A stretch of DNA of 64,000 bases from Sphingomonas jaspsi DSM 18422. Its GTDB lineage: Bacteria; Pseudomonadota; Alphaproteobacteria; Sphingomonadales; Sphingomonadaceae. The translations under genes were made by a program, and so were the position numbers. Shown one piece after another: positions 8,905-17,008 of the stretch; the first letter of the stretch is position 1; each line of letters begins with the position of its first letter. The stretch is from contig NZ_KK073876.1 in assembly GCF_000585415.1 (NCBI RefSeq), positions 2,353,810 through 2,417,809 on the forward strand, given 5' to 3'. The notes beneath the pieces are model-generated. The model saw only the letters and a program-made list of their open reading frames with translations, had not been told where the DNA came from and ran no database searches.

Positions 8905-9327
8905 ATGCTTTCTGAATTCAAAGCCTTCATTGCCAAGGGAAATGTCCTGGACCTCGCCGTCGCCGTCATCATCGGCGCGGCTTTCGGAAAAATCGTCACC
9001 AGCCTTACCGAAGACGTCATCATGCCGTTGATCGGCTGGCTGTTCGGGGGCGTCGATTTTTCGAGCCACTTCGTCCGGCTCGGCGAGGTGCCAGCAGGCT
9101 TCAAAGGCGATCCGACCAAATATGCCGACCTCAAGGCAGCGGGCGTGGCGATGCTCGGCTGGGGTGAATTCCTGACCCAGATCATCAATTTCCTGATCCT
9201 GGCCTTCATCATCTTCCTGCTGGTGCGTCAGGCCAACAAGATCATCGGCGCGCGCGAGGAAGCGCCGGCGGGTCCGAGCGAAGTCGAGCTGCTCACCGAA
9301 ATCCGCGACGAACTTCGCAAACGCTAA
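8905..9327 (+). CDS. mscL: Large-conductance mechanosensitive channel
   Basis: A 140-residue MscL. The N-terminal SEFKAFIAKGNVLDLAVAVIIGAAFGKIV is the first helix and pore-lining TM1, followed by a periplasmic loop and TM2 (FLTQIINFLILAFIIFLLVRQAN), then a charged cytoplasmic helix ending EIRDELRKR. It forms a homopentamer in the inner membrane that opens on hypo-osmotic shock. It diverges from lemA and is followed by a hairpin terminator shared with the convergent amidohydrolase gene. Confidence 0.97.
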   Translation: MLSEFKAFIAKGNVLDLAVAVIIGAAFGKIVTSLTEDVIMPLIGWLFGGVDFSSHFVRLGEVPAGFKGDPTKYADLKAAGVAMLGWGEFLTQIINFLILAFIIFLLVRQANKIIGAREEAPAGPSEVELLTEIRDELRKR

Positions 9328-9332
9328 AACGC

Positions 9333-9364
9333 AAAAAAGGGGCGGCATCGCTGCCGCCCCTTCC
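9333..9364. terminator. Bidirectional intrinsic terminator
   Basis: A 9-bp stem GGGGCGGCA/TGCCGCCCC with loop TCGC spans 9339-9360. An A6 tract on the left gives a perfect U-tract for the minus-strand amidohydrolase transcript; on the plus side only TTCC follows mscL. It serves both convergent genes. Confidence 0.85.
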
Positions 9365-9379
9365 TGCCAATCGGTCCGC

Positions 9380-11422
9380 TTACTTGGGCATCCCGTTGTA
9401 ACCGGCTTCCTTGCGCAAAGCCGCGCCATCGAGCAGCGCGCCGTCAAGCACCACCTTGTCGACATGGCGAAGATTGCCGACGTCGGCTTCGACATCGCCG
9501 TCGACCAGCAGCAGATCCGCTTCCTTGCCGACCGCAATCGAACCGGTGCGGCGGTCGGCCTTGACGTTTTTCGCCGGGCCGAGCGTCGCCGTGTAGAGCG
9601 CCTCGGCCGGGGTCATGCCGCCCTTCACATAGAGCTCCAGCTCATGGAGCAACTCCATGCCCTGCCCGTCCGTCCCGGCGACGATCGGCACCCCCGCCTT
9701 GCGCAGCACGCCGACATAATCGACCATATGATCGAAGCTCTTCGTCACCTGATCGCGGGTGACGCCGTCGGGAAGCGGCAGGCCGCCGGCACGGAAACCG
9801 CGCTCGACCGCGGGCGGGACCGTCCCGACATAGGAGGTATAGGCCGGGCTGATCTTGCCCGCCTCGTTGGTCAGCACGCTTTCGACAACCACCAGCGTCG
9901 GATCGACGACGATCTTGCGCTTGGCCAGCGTGGCGATGGTCGACTTCATCGGCTCGGCGTTGAAGTCGACATCCTTGAAATACATGCCGGGGCCCATCAT
10001 CCGCAGCGTCGTATTCGACTTGGCGACCACATCCGCCGGCATCGCCTGCATGGTCGCGAAATAGATATGCGTGATCTCGTCATAGCCGGCATTGACCGCG
10101 TCCAGCGTGCGCATGCCCGCCGGGATATGGCCATGAACATGGAGGCCGAGCTGGTGGGCCAGCTTGGCCGCCGGCGGGATCCACGCCGGGTCCATCGAGG
10201 TGTAGAATTTCACCCCGGTCATGCCCGCCGCCTTGATCTTGCGGACGGCGGCCAGCGTGTCGGCCAGGCTCTTGACCGCTATGCTGCCCTGCGCCGCCAG
10301 CGGCCCCGCCTTGTCGACGATGACCGAGGTAAAGCCTTCGGGCGCCAGCAGCGTGCCGTTGAGGCGGCGGCGCTTCTGGCTCTGTGCCAGTTCGATCGTG
10401 CCGCCCGGGTTTCGGAAGCTGGTAACCCCCAGCGCCAACTCATTGAGCGCGCCGAAATCGTCGCTCATGTGCATGTGGCTGTCCCACAGTCCGGGAAGCA
10501 GCGTCTTACCCGTCCCGTCGATGACCCGCGCGCCTGCTGCAAGCTTGGGAAGCGCGGTGCCGACGCTGACGATGCGGCCGGCGCGGACGACGACATTTTG
10601 GCCCGTCAGGAAGCGCTGCTGATCCGCGTCGTACAGCTTCACATTCCTGAACAGGATCGGACGGCGCGCGGCGGGAGTGAGGAACTTGCGCGCGGTGGCC
10701 GGGGCCATCGCCGCGATCGCCGCGTCCTGCGCCGCCTGCATCGCATCGAGGTTTTTCTCATAGCCCGCCGGCATGAAGCCAAGGCCGCCAACCGAACCGA
10801 ACAGCGATTTGTCGAGGTTAAGCCAGATCGGCTGCGGCTGCTGGCCGATGCCGTTGATGAAATAGAGCTGGATTGTCTTGTCGCCGCCCGGGCCGCTGAC
10901 TTTCAAATTGCGCGATGCGGTCATGGCGCCATGCCCGCTGGGCAGAAGGTCGAGTCCTGAGGGTCCTTTTTCCAGCAGAGCCTTGATCGCGACATCGCTG
11001 CCGCTGAACGTCCCGCCGCTGGAGAAATAATATTTACCTTCAGCCTGGTCGCTATGACCCTCGTCGACCGGGCTTTTCCAGTTGGCGGTGTTGCCGCTCA
11101 GCGAATAGGTTTCGGCGGCATCGCCGCTCGGCGTGACGCCGCGGATAACGCGCGAGACGACGTTGCCGTTCGCGTCGAGCTTCGCGACCTCGTCGACCTC
11201 GAAGATCAGCCCGCGAAGGAGAATGGATTCGCGATAGGCGCGCGATCCGTCGGGCAGCGTCCAGCGCCATTCGTCGCCATGTTTGCCTGCTTGGCTGACG
11301 ATGACGAAGTGATCGGCATTGGCCGGCGGGACCAGCAACTTTTCTTTGGGTACGGGTGCGGCTGACAACGCGGCAGGTGACACGGCAAGGCTCAGCGCCA
11401 GCAGGAAACGACGGATGGTCAT
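9380..11422 (-). CDS. Secreted amidohydrolase-superfamily protein
   Basis: A 680-residue protein with a signal peptide (FLLALSLAVSPAALSAAP). The N-terminal 250 residues are an extra domain of unknown role; the C-terminal part is an amidohydrolase barrel with the metal motif DSHMHMSD, later HVHGHIPAG, DEITHIYFA and the Asp-containing AGTDGQGM. The closing segment TPAEALYTATLGPAKN and GSIAVGKEADLLLVDGD is typical of imidazolonepropionase/dipeptidase-like relatives. It likely hydrolyses a cyclic amide or dipeptide in the periplasm. Start 11422 follows GGGGAG; the open frame to 11497 has no signal-peptide character. Confidence 0.85.
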   Translation of the reverse strand: MTIRRFLLALSLAVSPAALSAAPVPKEKLLVPPANADHFVIVSQAGKHGDEWRWTLPDGSRAYRESILLRGLIFEVDEVAKLDANGNVVSRVIRGVTPSGDAAETYSLSGNTANWKSPVDEGHSDQAEGKYYFSSGGTFSGSDVAIKALLEKGPSGLDLLPSGHGAMTASRNLKVSGPGGDKTIQLYFINGIGQQPQPIWLNLDKSLFGSVGGLGFMPAGYEKNLDAMQAAQDAAIAAMAPATARKFLTPAARRPILFRNVKLYDADQQRFLTGQNVVVRAGRIVSVGTALPKLAAGARVIDGTGKTLLPGLWDSHMHMSDDFGALNELALGVTSFRNPGGTIELAQSQKRRRLNGTLLAPEGFTSVIVDKAGPLAAQGSIAVKSLADTLAAVRKIKAAGMTGVKFYTSMDPAWIPPAAKLAHQLGLHVHGHIPAGMRTLDAVNAGYDEITHIYFATMQAMPADVVAKSNTTLRMMGPGMYFKDVDFNAEPMKSTIATLAKRKIVVDPTLVVVESVLTNEAGKISPAYTSYVGTVPPAVERGFRAGGLPLPDGVTRDQVTKSFDHMVDYVGVLRKAGVPIVAGTDGQGMELLHELELYVKGGMTPAEALYTATLGPAKNVKADRRTGSIAVGKEADLLLVDGDVEADVGNLRHVDKVVLDGALLDGAALRKEAGYNGMPK

Positions 11423-11604
11423 GGATTGCGACTCCCCTGTTCGAAGGCGCGCACCCTGCGCTTGCCGTCGCGACGCTGCAAGGACGGCTTCGACCAATCG
11501 ACCGGGGGCGGAAAATCAGGAAAAGTGGGAGGCTTCTGTTGCCCGGTGCCTCCCAAACCGCTGGAATCCCCTTCTGTTGCCCGGTGGGGTCCGACCGCGC
11601 TTAA

Positions 11605-11870
11605 GCTTTGTAACCTAATGTCCGTGAGGACGTCAGTTACGCGGCAATCGCAAGAGCCTCGTTATCGTTGGCACTTGTGTGAATGAGCCGTCACGGTGGC
11701 ATCCATACCGATCGGCAACCCGGCCTTTATTGCACTCGTCGATCCTGTTTCGCCCCCATCAGCAACGGTGGAAAAGCCGCCGCTGGTGGTGGAGGCGCCG
11801 GGGTACTGCCCCCCGGGTCCGAAATGCCTATTCCACCAGATAGTCTACCGACATAGCCAGTTGCCTGACC
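11605..11870 (-). ncRNA. ssrA: tmRNA, circularly permuted two-piece form
   Basis: Read on the minus strand, the acceptor piece comes first (about 11870 to 11787) and ends CGCCTCCACCA after a T-arm CCGGG/CCCGG type stem; a short intervening segment (11786-11758) follows; then the coding piece starts GGGGGCG at 11757. The seven bases GGGGGCG pair fully with CGCCTCC and place a G-U wobble at the third pair, the alanine identity signal. The tag frame is at 11672-11637, encoding A-N-D-N-E-A-L-A-I-A-A and a TAA stop. This permuted order is known in alphaproteobacteria. The 3' end of the coding piece near 11605 is an estimate. It rescues stalled ribosomes with SmpB. Confidence 0.93.
11637..11672 (-). 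other. tmRNA proteolysis-tag reading frame
   Basis: Twelve codons starting at the resume codon GCC: tag ANDNEALAIAA followed by TAA. The hydrophobic AIAA-type end is the usual degron read by ClpXP/ClpAP. Confidence 0.9.
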
Positions 11871-11875
11871 CGCCC

Positions 11876-11904
11876 AAGATAGGGACGCGGACAGATTCGG
11901 GCAA
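11876..11904 (-). promoter_or_regulatory. Candidate sigma-70 promoter of ssrA
   Basis: Minus strand TTGCCC (11899-11904), 17 bases, TATCTT (11876-11881). Transcription would begin close to 11869, just where the acceptor piece is expected to start. Confidence 0.6.
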
Positions 11905-11929
11905 GGCGTTGACAAAATGTCGTCGGGAC

Positions 11930-11955
11930 GGAACCGTTACGGCGGCGGTTGCGTT
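11930..11955 (+). promoter_or_regulatory. EcfG-type (general stress sigma) promoter
   Basis: GGAAC (11930-11934) and CGTT (11952-11955) separated by 17 bases on the plus strand, an exact match to the published alphaproteobacterial EcfG/SigT consensus. It lies about 64 bases before the small lipoprotein start and back to back with the ssrA promoter. Confidence 0.65.
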
Positions 11956-12018
11956 CCAACCGCTCATGCCCTGTGCCAACCATTTGGCGCGAGGCAGGAT
12001 TAACAAGGGGATTTTTTG

Positions 12019-12288
12019 ATGAAAAAGCTTCCGTTTGCCCTCGTTGGCGCCGCCGCTCTCGCTCTCACCGCCTGTGGCGGTCAGGGTGACGACGCCCTCG
12101 CCGACAACGTCGAAGACAATTACGAAGCCGCTGCCGACAACCTCGAAGCGGCCGCCGACAACACCGCCAACGCCGCTGAAGCCGACGCCCTGGAAAACCA
12201 GGCCGACGCGCTCGAAGCAGAAGGCGAAAAGAAGGCTGACGCGATCGACGACGCCGACGTCAAGGCCGGCAACGTCACCGCGATGTAA
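12019..12288 (+). CDS. Small Ala/Asp/Glu-rich lipoprotein
   Basis: An 89-residue protein with a lipoprotein signal (KKLPFALVGAAALALTAC, Cys near 20) and a mature part made of acidic heptad-like repeats such as YEAAADNLEAAADNTANAAEA and ADALENQADALEAEGEKK, predicted to be a helical coiled coil in the periplasm. Similar small lipoproteins are common in sphingomonads but have no assigned function. The ATG follows AAGGGG. A consensus EcfG promoter upstream and a terminator right after it suggest a single-gene stress-induced unit. Confidence 0.75.
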   Translation: MKKLPFALVGAAALALTACGGQGDDALADNVEDNYEAAADNLEAAADNTANAAEADALENQADALEAEGEKKADAIDDADVKAGNVTAM

Positions 12289-12324
12289 TTCGCATAGCCA
12301 CACCCGATCCGGGGGTGGACATGG

Positions 12325-12359
12325 AAGGGTCGGCGCTTTCGGGCTGCCGGCCCTTTTTT
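12325..12359 (+). terminator. Intrinsic terminator after small lipoprotein gene
   Basis: A 10-bp stem AAGGGTCGGC/GCCGGCCCTT (one G-U pair) with an 11-base loop, followed by T6 at 12354-12359. Confidence 0.85.
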
Positions 12360-12389
12360 GTTGGCATGCAATGACCTAGGTCCAGAGGC

Positions 12390-13130
12390 ATGAGCGATGC
12401 GATCCCTGCCGCAACCCTGATCAGCTGGCGAGACCTGCCGTCAGGCCCCGAAATCCTTGTCGTTCAACGCGCGGCGACCATGGCCTTCGCTGCAGGCGCG
12501 ATCGTATTCCCGGGCGGGCGTGTCGACGAGGCAGACCGGGCGCTGGCCGCCGCCCTTGGCCGCCCGGAGGATGCCGCCAAGGTCACCGCCATTCGGGAGA
12601 CGCTGGAAGAAAGCGCGATCCCGACGGGGATAAGCGGTGTCCGCAGTCCCGACATGGCCGCTAGCCTCCAAGCCGAACTCAGCGGCGGGCGTGACTTCGC
12701 TGAACTGCTTTCGAGCCACGAATTGACCCTTGATCTAGACCTAATGCTGCCGTTCGCGCGCTGGATGCCGTCGTTCAAGCAGCCGCGGAAGTTCGACACC
12801 CATTTCTACCTCGCGCCCGCGCTGCATGGCGAATGGACGCCGATTCCCCAAGCGGGTGAATGCGTGGCGGCCCGCTGGGACTCGCCGGCGAGGCTGGTGG
12901 AACGCGTCGCAAGCGGCGAGGACAGCGCCATTTTCCCGACCAAGCGCAACCTCGAACGCCTTGCGCAGCATCGCAACTTCGCCGACGCCGCCGCCGATGC
13001 GCGGTCGCACAGCACCGACACTATCATTCCTTGGGTGGAAGAGATCGACGGCGAGCCGCACGTCCGCATCCCCGATGATCGCGGCTATCCCGTCAGGTGG
13101 GAACCGCTGTCGACGGCGTTTCGCGCCTGA
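12390..13130 (+). CDS. Nudix hydrolase (NUDT19-like)
   Basis: A 246-residue member of the longer Nudix family related to mammalian NUDT19/RP2 and bacterial acyl-CoA pyrophosphatases. The conserved FPGGRVDEADR is near residue 40, and the box continues with AAALGRPEDAAKVTAIRETLEESAI; RETLEES holds the metal-binding glutamates. The insertion between the glycine and glutamate parts is typical of this subgroup. Substrate is probably CoA or an acyl-CoA, an inference from family only. Single gene flanked by terminators on both sides. Confidence 0.82.
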   Translation: MSDAIPAATLISWRDLPSGPEILVVQRAATMAFAAGAIVFPGGRVDEADRALAAALGRPEDAAKVTAIRETLEESAIPTGISGVRSPDMAASLQAELSGGRDFAELLSSHELTLDLDLMLPFARWMPSFKQPRKFDTHFYLAPALHGEWTPIPQAGECVAARWDSPARLVERVASGEDSAIFPTKRNLERLAQHRNFADAAADARSHSTDTIIPWVEEIDGEPHVRIPDDRGYPVRWEPLSTAFRA

Positions 13131-13164
13131 AACGAATCGCGAGAGAATCGATTGCGCAAAGAAA

Positions 13165-13196
13165 AGGGGCCCGCGGCGATGCCGGGGCCCCTCTCT
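13165..13196. terminator. Bidirectional hairpin terminator
   Basis: Stem AGGGGCCC/GGGCCCCT with an inner CGGC/GCCG helix and GAT loop (13165-13192), between the convergent Nudix and SWIB genes. On the minus strand it is followed by TTTTCTTT; on the plus strand by CTCT. Confidence 0.65.
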
Positions 13197-13227
13197 ACGC
13201 CGGTCGCGCGATGCGCGACGCAGGCGA

Positions 13228-13494
13228 TTAGCTGAGGTGCTTGGACAGGTGCTTGTTCATTTCGAACATGGTGCACTTGTCGGTGCCGAAGACCTTCTTC
13301 AGCTTGTCGTCAGCAAGAATTTCCCGCTTGTTTTGCGGGTTTTGCAGATTGTTCTTGCGAATATGGTCCCATACCTTGGACACGACTTCGCTACGCGGCA
13401 GCGGGTCCGAACCGACGATGGCGGCGAGATCCGCCGACGGCTTCACCGGGCGGGCAAGACCGCCACCTGCTTTACGACCCGTAGTATTTGCCAT
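13228..13494 (-). CDS. SWIB/MDM2 domain-containing protein
   Basis: An 88-residue protein consisting almost entirely of one SWIB domain: PVKPSADLAAIVGSDPLPRSEV, VVSKVWDHIRKNNLQNPQNKREI and DDKLKKVFGTDKCTMFEMNKHL. In eukaryotes this fold is part of chromatin remodellers; bacterial stand-alone copies, frequent in alphaproteobacteria and chlamydiae, are suspected nucleoid or DNA-topology factors. The N-terminus is short and basic. The ATG has AGGAGGGCCTC upstream. A role in DNA binding is inference. Confidence 0.9.
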   Translation of the reverse strand: MANTTGRKAGGGLARPVKPSADLAAIVGSDPLPRSEVVSKVWDHIRKNNLQNPQNKREILADDKLKKVFGTDKCTMFEMNKHLSKHLS

Positions 13495-13573
13495 GAGGCC
13501 CTCCTGTTTGTTCTGACAGGGACTAGAGCGCGTTTCCCCCTCTCACGCAAGAGGGCGACGCAGAGGAAATGGG

Positions 13574-14392
13574 TTAATTTGAAGATAGGGTAAATGGGAC
13601 GACCTTATTGGCCGCGTCGTGGCCGATATCCGCCGCTCCGCCAAAGTCGACTCCCCGACTCCCGCACCAATAGGGAACGATCGTTTCGGGACCGTGGCCG
13701 AAGGGCGGATCGTTATCCGGAATATCGCTCATCCGCCCCAGCCTTACGCGGCGGCATTTGCGCACGGCGGCACTGCCGACGACATGGAACATCGTCCGGT
13801 CGATCCGATAATCATGCTCGGCGACATCTTCGATGAGGAGGTCGGCATTGCTAAAGTCGGGCTCGATCGACGTTCCGAGAAGGCTCGACAGGACGGTAAG
13901 GTTAAACGCCAGCGCGCGGCGTCCCTGCTCTAGACCCGGCTCAAGCGTCGAAGGATCGCGCCGGACCAGCCAGTCGAGCGCGCGATGCAACGCCGCGTCC
14001 CCGCCCTGCCTCAGGCCGTCCTGCACCAGCGGCCCGTGCGCGACCTTCAGACCGGCACGGTCGAAAGCTGCGAGCAGAAAGCCGCTGTCGCTATACCCCA
14101 TATAGGTCTTGCTGCGGGCCGCCGGCGGTAGATCGGCCGCTGCCGCCTCCGCGATCCGGTTGCTGCCATAGCCACCGCGCGCGAACCACACCGCGTCATA
14201 GCTGCCATCGGCCATCACCTCGCGCAGCGCTGCCAGCCGCGCCGCGTCCGGACCGGCGAAATGGCCTTCCGACAGGAAGCATTGGTCGTGGATCGCCAGC
14301 GTGCAATCGCCGCGGGCGGCCGCGATCGCCAGCGCCATTTCGGCGGCTTCGGGCTTCAACGTGCAGCTTGGCGCGACAACGGCAATCTTCAT
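13574..14392 (-). CDS. LD-carboxypeptidase (S66 family, LdcA-like)
   Basis: A 272-residue cytoplasmic murein peptidase expected to remove the terminal D-Ala from murein tetrapeptides. The S66 pattern is present: nucleophile Ser101 in MGYSDSG, Glu188 in LLIEDVAEHDYRID and His233 in PFGHGPE, plus ARGGYGSNRI. It diverges from a Mpl-like Mur ligase gene 50 bases away, which is the enzyme that would reuse the tripeptide product; together they suggest peptidoglycan recycling. The start ATG at 14392 gives MKIAVVAPS, the usual family start. Confidence 0.88.
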   Translation of the reverse strand: MKIAVVAPSCTLKPEAAEMALAIAAARGDCTLAIHDQCFLSEGHFAGPDAARLAALREVMADGSYDAVWFARGGYGSNRIAEAAAADLPPAARSKTYMGYSDSGFLLAAFDRAGLKVAHGPLVQDGLRQGGDAALHRALDWLVRRDPSTLEPGLEQGRRALAFNLTVLSSLLGTSIEPDFSNADLLIEDVAEHDYRIDRTMFHVVGSAAVRKCRRVRLGRMSDIPDNDPPFGHGPETIVPYWCGSRGVDFGGAADIGHDAANKVVPFTLSSN

Positions 14393-14442
14393 CGCGTGGG
14401 AGATTTGCACATGGCGGCCCGCCCCGCTAGCGCCAGCAGGAC

Positions 14443-15822
14443 ATGAGCGAACAATATTTCTTCTGTGGAATCGGCGGCAGCGGCATGCTCCCGCTGGCGG
14501 CAATCCTTCGCGCCCAGGGCGCGCGCGTATCGGGCAGCGACCGCTCGCTCGACGCCGGCCGGCTGGCCTCGAAATTCGAATATCTGAAGTCGCTCGGCAT
14601 CGGCCTTCATGCGCAGGACGGCAGCGGTCTTGGAGAAGGCATGACGCTGGTCACCTCCGCGGCGGTCGAGGACATCATCCCCGATGTCGTCCGCGCCCGG
14701 GAACTCGGCCTCACGCATGTCACCCGCCCGCAATTGCTCGCCCAGCTGCTCAACGCCGCGCACAAGAGCGTCGCCATCGGCGGCACGTCGGGAAAGTCGA
14801 CGGTCACCGGCATGATCGGCTGGATCCTCCACGCGCTTCATCGCCAGCCGACGGTGATGAACGGCGCGGTGATGAAGAATTTCGTCTCCCCCGCCTCGCC
14901 CTTCGCCTCGGCGCTGGTCGGCGATCCGGAGCTGTTCGTCAGCGAAGTCGACGAGAGCGACGGGTCGATCGCCCTCTATCGCCCGACCGTTGCGGTGCTC
15001 GGCAACATCAGCCTCGATCATCATTCGATGGATGAGTTACGCGCGCTGTTCGGCGGCTTCCTCGCGCGCGCCGACAAGGCGGTGGTCAACCTCGACGATC
15101 CCGAAGTCCGCGCCATGGCCGACGTCATCCGCGATCCCATCGGCTTCGGCTTCGACAGCCCGGGCGCGACGCTCAAGGGCCGCAACCTCGAATTGCTGCC
15201 CGACGGCGTGAAATTCACCGTCGCCACCAATGGCGACCAATATGACGTCGAATTGGCCGTTCCAGGCCGCCACAATGCGATGAACGCGCTTGCCGCCTTG
15301 GGCGCGGTCCATGCGCTCGGCCTGCCGCTGGGCGACGCCGCCGCCGCCCTGTCACGATTTGCCGGCCTTAAGCGCCGCCTCGAAACCGTCGGCACGGCGG
15401 GCGGCGTGACCGTCATCGACGATTTCGGGCACAACCCGGACAAGATCGCCGCGACGCTGGCGACGCTGACCGCGCAGCCGGGCCGGCTGCTCGTCATGTT
15501 CCAGCCGCACGGATATGGCCCCATCGCCAAGATGGGCGAGGAACTGGCGGAAACCTTCGCCGCCGGCCTTCGCGAAGGCGATCGGCTCTACCTGCCCGAC
15601 CCCGTCTACCACGGCGGAACCGTCGACCGGACGCGCGGCAGCGAATGGCTGGCAGAGGCAATCCGGGCGGCGGGCGGCGACGTCCAGCACATCGCCCAGC
15701 GCGCCGACATCGGCGCGGCCCTGCTGGCCGAAGCGCTGCCGGGCGACCGCATCGCCATTCTCGGCGCGCGCGACGATACGCTCAGCGACTTCGCGGCCGA
15801 GCTGGTAGGTCAGCTGGCCTGA
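14443..15822 (+). CDS. Mur ligase family protein (MurC/Mpl-like)
   Basis: 459 residues with the three Mur ligase domains: an N-terminal Rossmann part (YFFCGIGGSGMLPLA), an ATP-binding P-loop GGTSGKST at 113-120, central EVDESDGS and NISLDHHSMDEL, and C-terminal VIDDFGHNPDKI. It resembles MurC and Mpl, but GTSGKST replaces the usual GTHGKT and FGHNP the usual YAHHP. Mpl joins recycled murein tripeptide to UDP-MurNAc. The adjacent LD-carboxypeptidase supports a recycling role, but the altered motifs leave the exact substrate open. It overlaps the HAD gene downstream by four bases. Confidence 0.82.
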   Translation: MSEQYFFCGIGGSGMLPLAAILRAQGARVSGSDRSLDAGRLASKFEYLKSLGIGLHAQDGSGLGEGMTLVTSAAVEDIIPDVVRARELGLTHVTRPQLLAQLLNAAHKSVAIGGTSGKSTVTGMIGWILHALHRQPTVMNGAVMKNFVSPASPFASALVGDPELFVSEVDESDGSIALYRPTVAVLGNISLDHHSMDELRALFGGFLARADKAVVNLDDPEVRAMADVIRDPIGFGFDSPGATLKGRNLELLPDGVKFTVATNGDQYDVELAVPGRHNAMNALAALGAVHALGLPLGDAAAALSRFAGLKRRLETVGTAGGVTVIDDFGHNPDKIAATLATLTAQPGRLLVMFQPHGYGPIAKMGEELAETFAAGLREGDRLYLPDPVYHGGTVDRTRGSEWLAEAIRAAGGDVQHIAQRADIGAALLAEALPGDRIAILGARDDTLSDFAAELVGQLA

Positions 15823-16289
15823 GCCGCCGCCTGTTCCTCGATCTCGACGGAGTCCTCGCCGACTTCGACGGCGGGGTGAGGCGCCTGTTCGGCGTGTCTG
15901 CAGAAGAATATCAGGCGCGGCGCGGCAAGGGCGCCTTCTGGGGCCGCCTCGCCAAGACGCCGGACTTCTACAACTCGCTCGACCTGCTTCCCGACGCGCG
16001 CCTGTTGTTCGACACGGTCGCACATCTCTCGCCAATCATCCTTACCGGGCTCCCTGTGGGCAAATGGGCGGAGCCGCAGAAGCGCGCCTGGGTCGATCGT
16101 CACTTCCCAGGCACGCCGGTCATCACCGGTTTCGCCCGCGACAAGCACAAGCATGGGTCACCCGGCGACGTGCTGGTCGACGATACGCTTAAGTTGGCGA
16201 CGGCGTGGGAAGACATGGGTGGCCATTTCGTCCACCACGAAAAAGCGGAGCGCAGCATTGCCGCGCTCCGCCACTATTTCGAACTCTGA
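15819..16289 (+). CDS. HAD-superfamily phosphatase, 5'(3')-deoxyribonucleotidase-like
   Basis: A 156-residue HAD protein. The catalytic Asp8 and Asp10 are in FLDLDGVLADFDGG, motif II is LTGLPVG, the lysine/arginine region is FARDKHKHG, and motif III is VLVDDTLK. Small HAD proteins of this length resemble mitochondrial/bacterial 5'(3')-deoxyribonucleotidases. No ATG, GTG or TTG lies between the mpl-like stop and the conserved core; the best start is CTG at 15819, overlapping the upstream stop as CTGA, the position where relatives have Met-Ser-Arg. An upstream start at 15645 would overlap the ligase gene by about 180 bases. Confidence 0.7.
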   Translation: MSRRLFLDLDGVLADFDGGVRRLFGVSAEEYQARRGKGAFWGRLAKTPDFYNSLDLLPDARLLFDTVAHLSPIILTGLPVGKWAEPQKRAWVDRHFPGTPVITGFARDKHKHGSPGDVLVDDTLKLATAWEDMGGHFVHHEKAERSIAALRHYFEL

Positions 16290-16295
16290 AACGTC

Positions 16296-16847
16296 TTAAG
16301 CCGCTTCGGCCTGATCGATCTTTTCGACCCATTCCGGCCAGAACACCGGTTCGCGGCTCGACCAGCCCGGCGCGGTCGCCGCGCTTTCGCTGATCGACTG
16401 CAGCAGCTGGCGCCGCTGTTCCGGGTGAAGATGCGGCAGCGATGCGGCTGCACAGAATGCAGCGGGAAGCCAGGGACGCACGGCGGCACCCAGCAGGCGC
16501 TCGTAGAGGAAGCGGAAGGCGTTGAAATTCGGCAGGCGGTCCTGTCCAAGATCGAAGGCGGCGAGCGTGACCAAGGTCCCCAGGAACGGATCGATCATGT
16601 CGAGCCCGCTGTCGTCGGGGATCTGCATGCGCAGGTGGTCGAGCTGCTTGTAGAAGCGCCCCTGCGCACTGATTGAAGCGCCCTCGATCTCGTCACGGGC
16701 CCAGGTTTCCATCGGGTCGGTGCGGCCATAGGCAACATCGAGCGAACGGCGGATATAGCGCTGCGTCGCCTTCGGGAAGGAGGCGAACTCCTTCATCTCC
16801 GATATCAGCAACGCGCCACCGGCGGGTTGGCTAGTCCTGGTCGACAT
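16296..16847 (-). CDS. Conserved hypothetical protein
   Basis: A 183-residue soluble protein without a recognised domain, signal peptide or membrane segment. It is rich in aromatic and Pro residues towards the C-terminus (REPVFWPEWVEKIDQ). Codon use and GC pattern match neighbouring genes and AAAGGAG stands eleven bases before the ATG, so it is a real gene. It converges on the HAD gene with six bases between. A weak EcfG-like promoter (one mismatch in the -35 box) lies about 60 bases upstream. Function unknown. Confidence 0.65.
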   Translation of the reverse strand: MSTRTSQPAGGALLISEMKEFASFPKATQRYIRRSLDVAYGRTDPMETWARDEIEGASISAQGRFYKQLDHLRMQIPDDSGLDMIDPFLGTLVTLAAFDLGQDRLPNFNAFRFLYERLLGAAVRPWLPAAFCAAASLPHLHPEQRRQLLQSISESAATAPGWSSREPVFWPEWVEKIDQAEAA

Positions 16848-16907
16848 GAACCCAAACTCCTTTTGCCTCGGATGGGATCATGCCGCTGATTTGGTTGCAA
16901 AACGCTT

Positions 16908-16931
16908 AACCACGGTCCCACCCCCCGTTCA
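16908..16931 (-). promoter_or_regulatory. Weak EcfG-like promoter candidate
   Basis: Minus strand TGAAC (16927-16931), 16 bases, GTT (16908-16910), about 60 bases upstream of the unknown 183-residue gene. One mismatch from GGAAC. Confidence 0.25.
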
Positions 16932-17008
16932 GATTGAATCAGAGGGGAGTCACCGCGGCAACATGAAATCTTCACAGTGGCGTCATTGTTTGAAGCGACT
17001 GTGGCCCA

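Noticed and set aside
9464..10960. Plus-strand open frame of about 500 codons
   Set aside because: It lies opposite the amidohydrolase gene and its translation is His/Arg/Asp-rich shadow sequence.
12390..13130. MutT-type antimutator
   Set aside because: The long insertion and FPGGRVDEAD pattern point to the NUDT19-like subgroup, not MutT.
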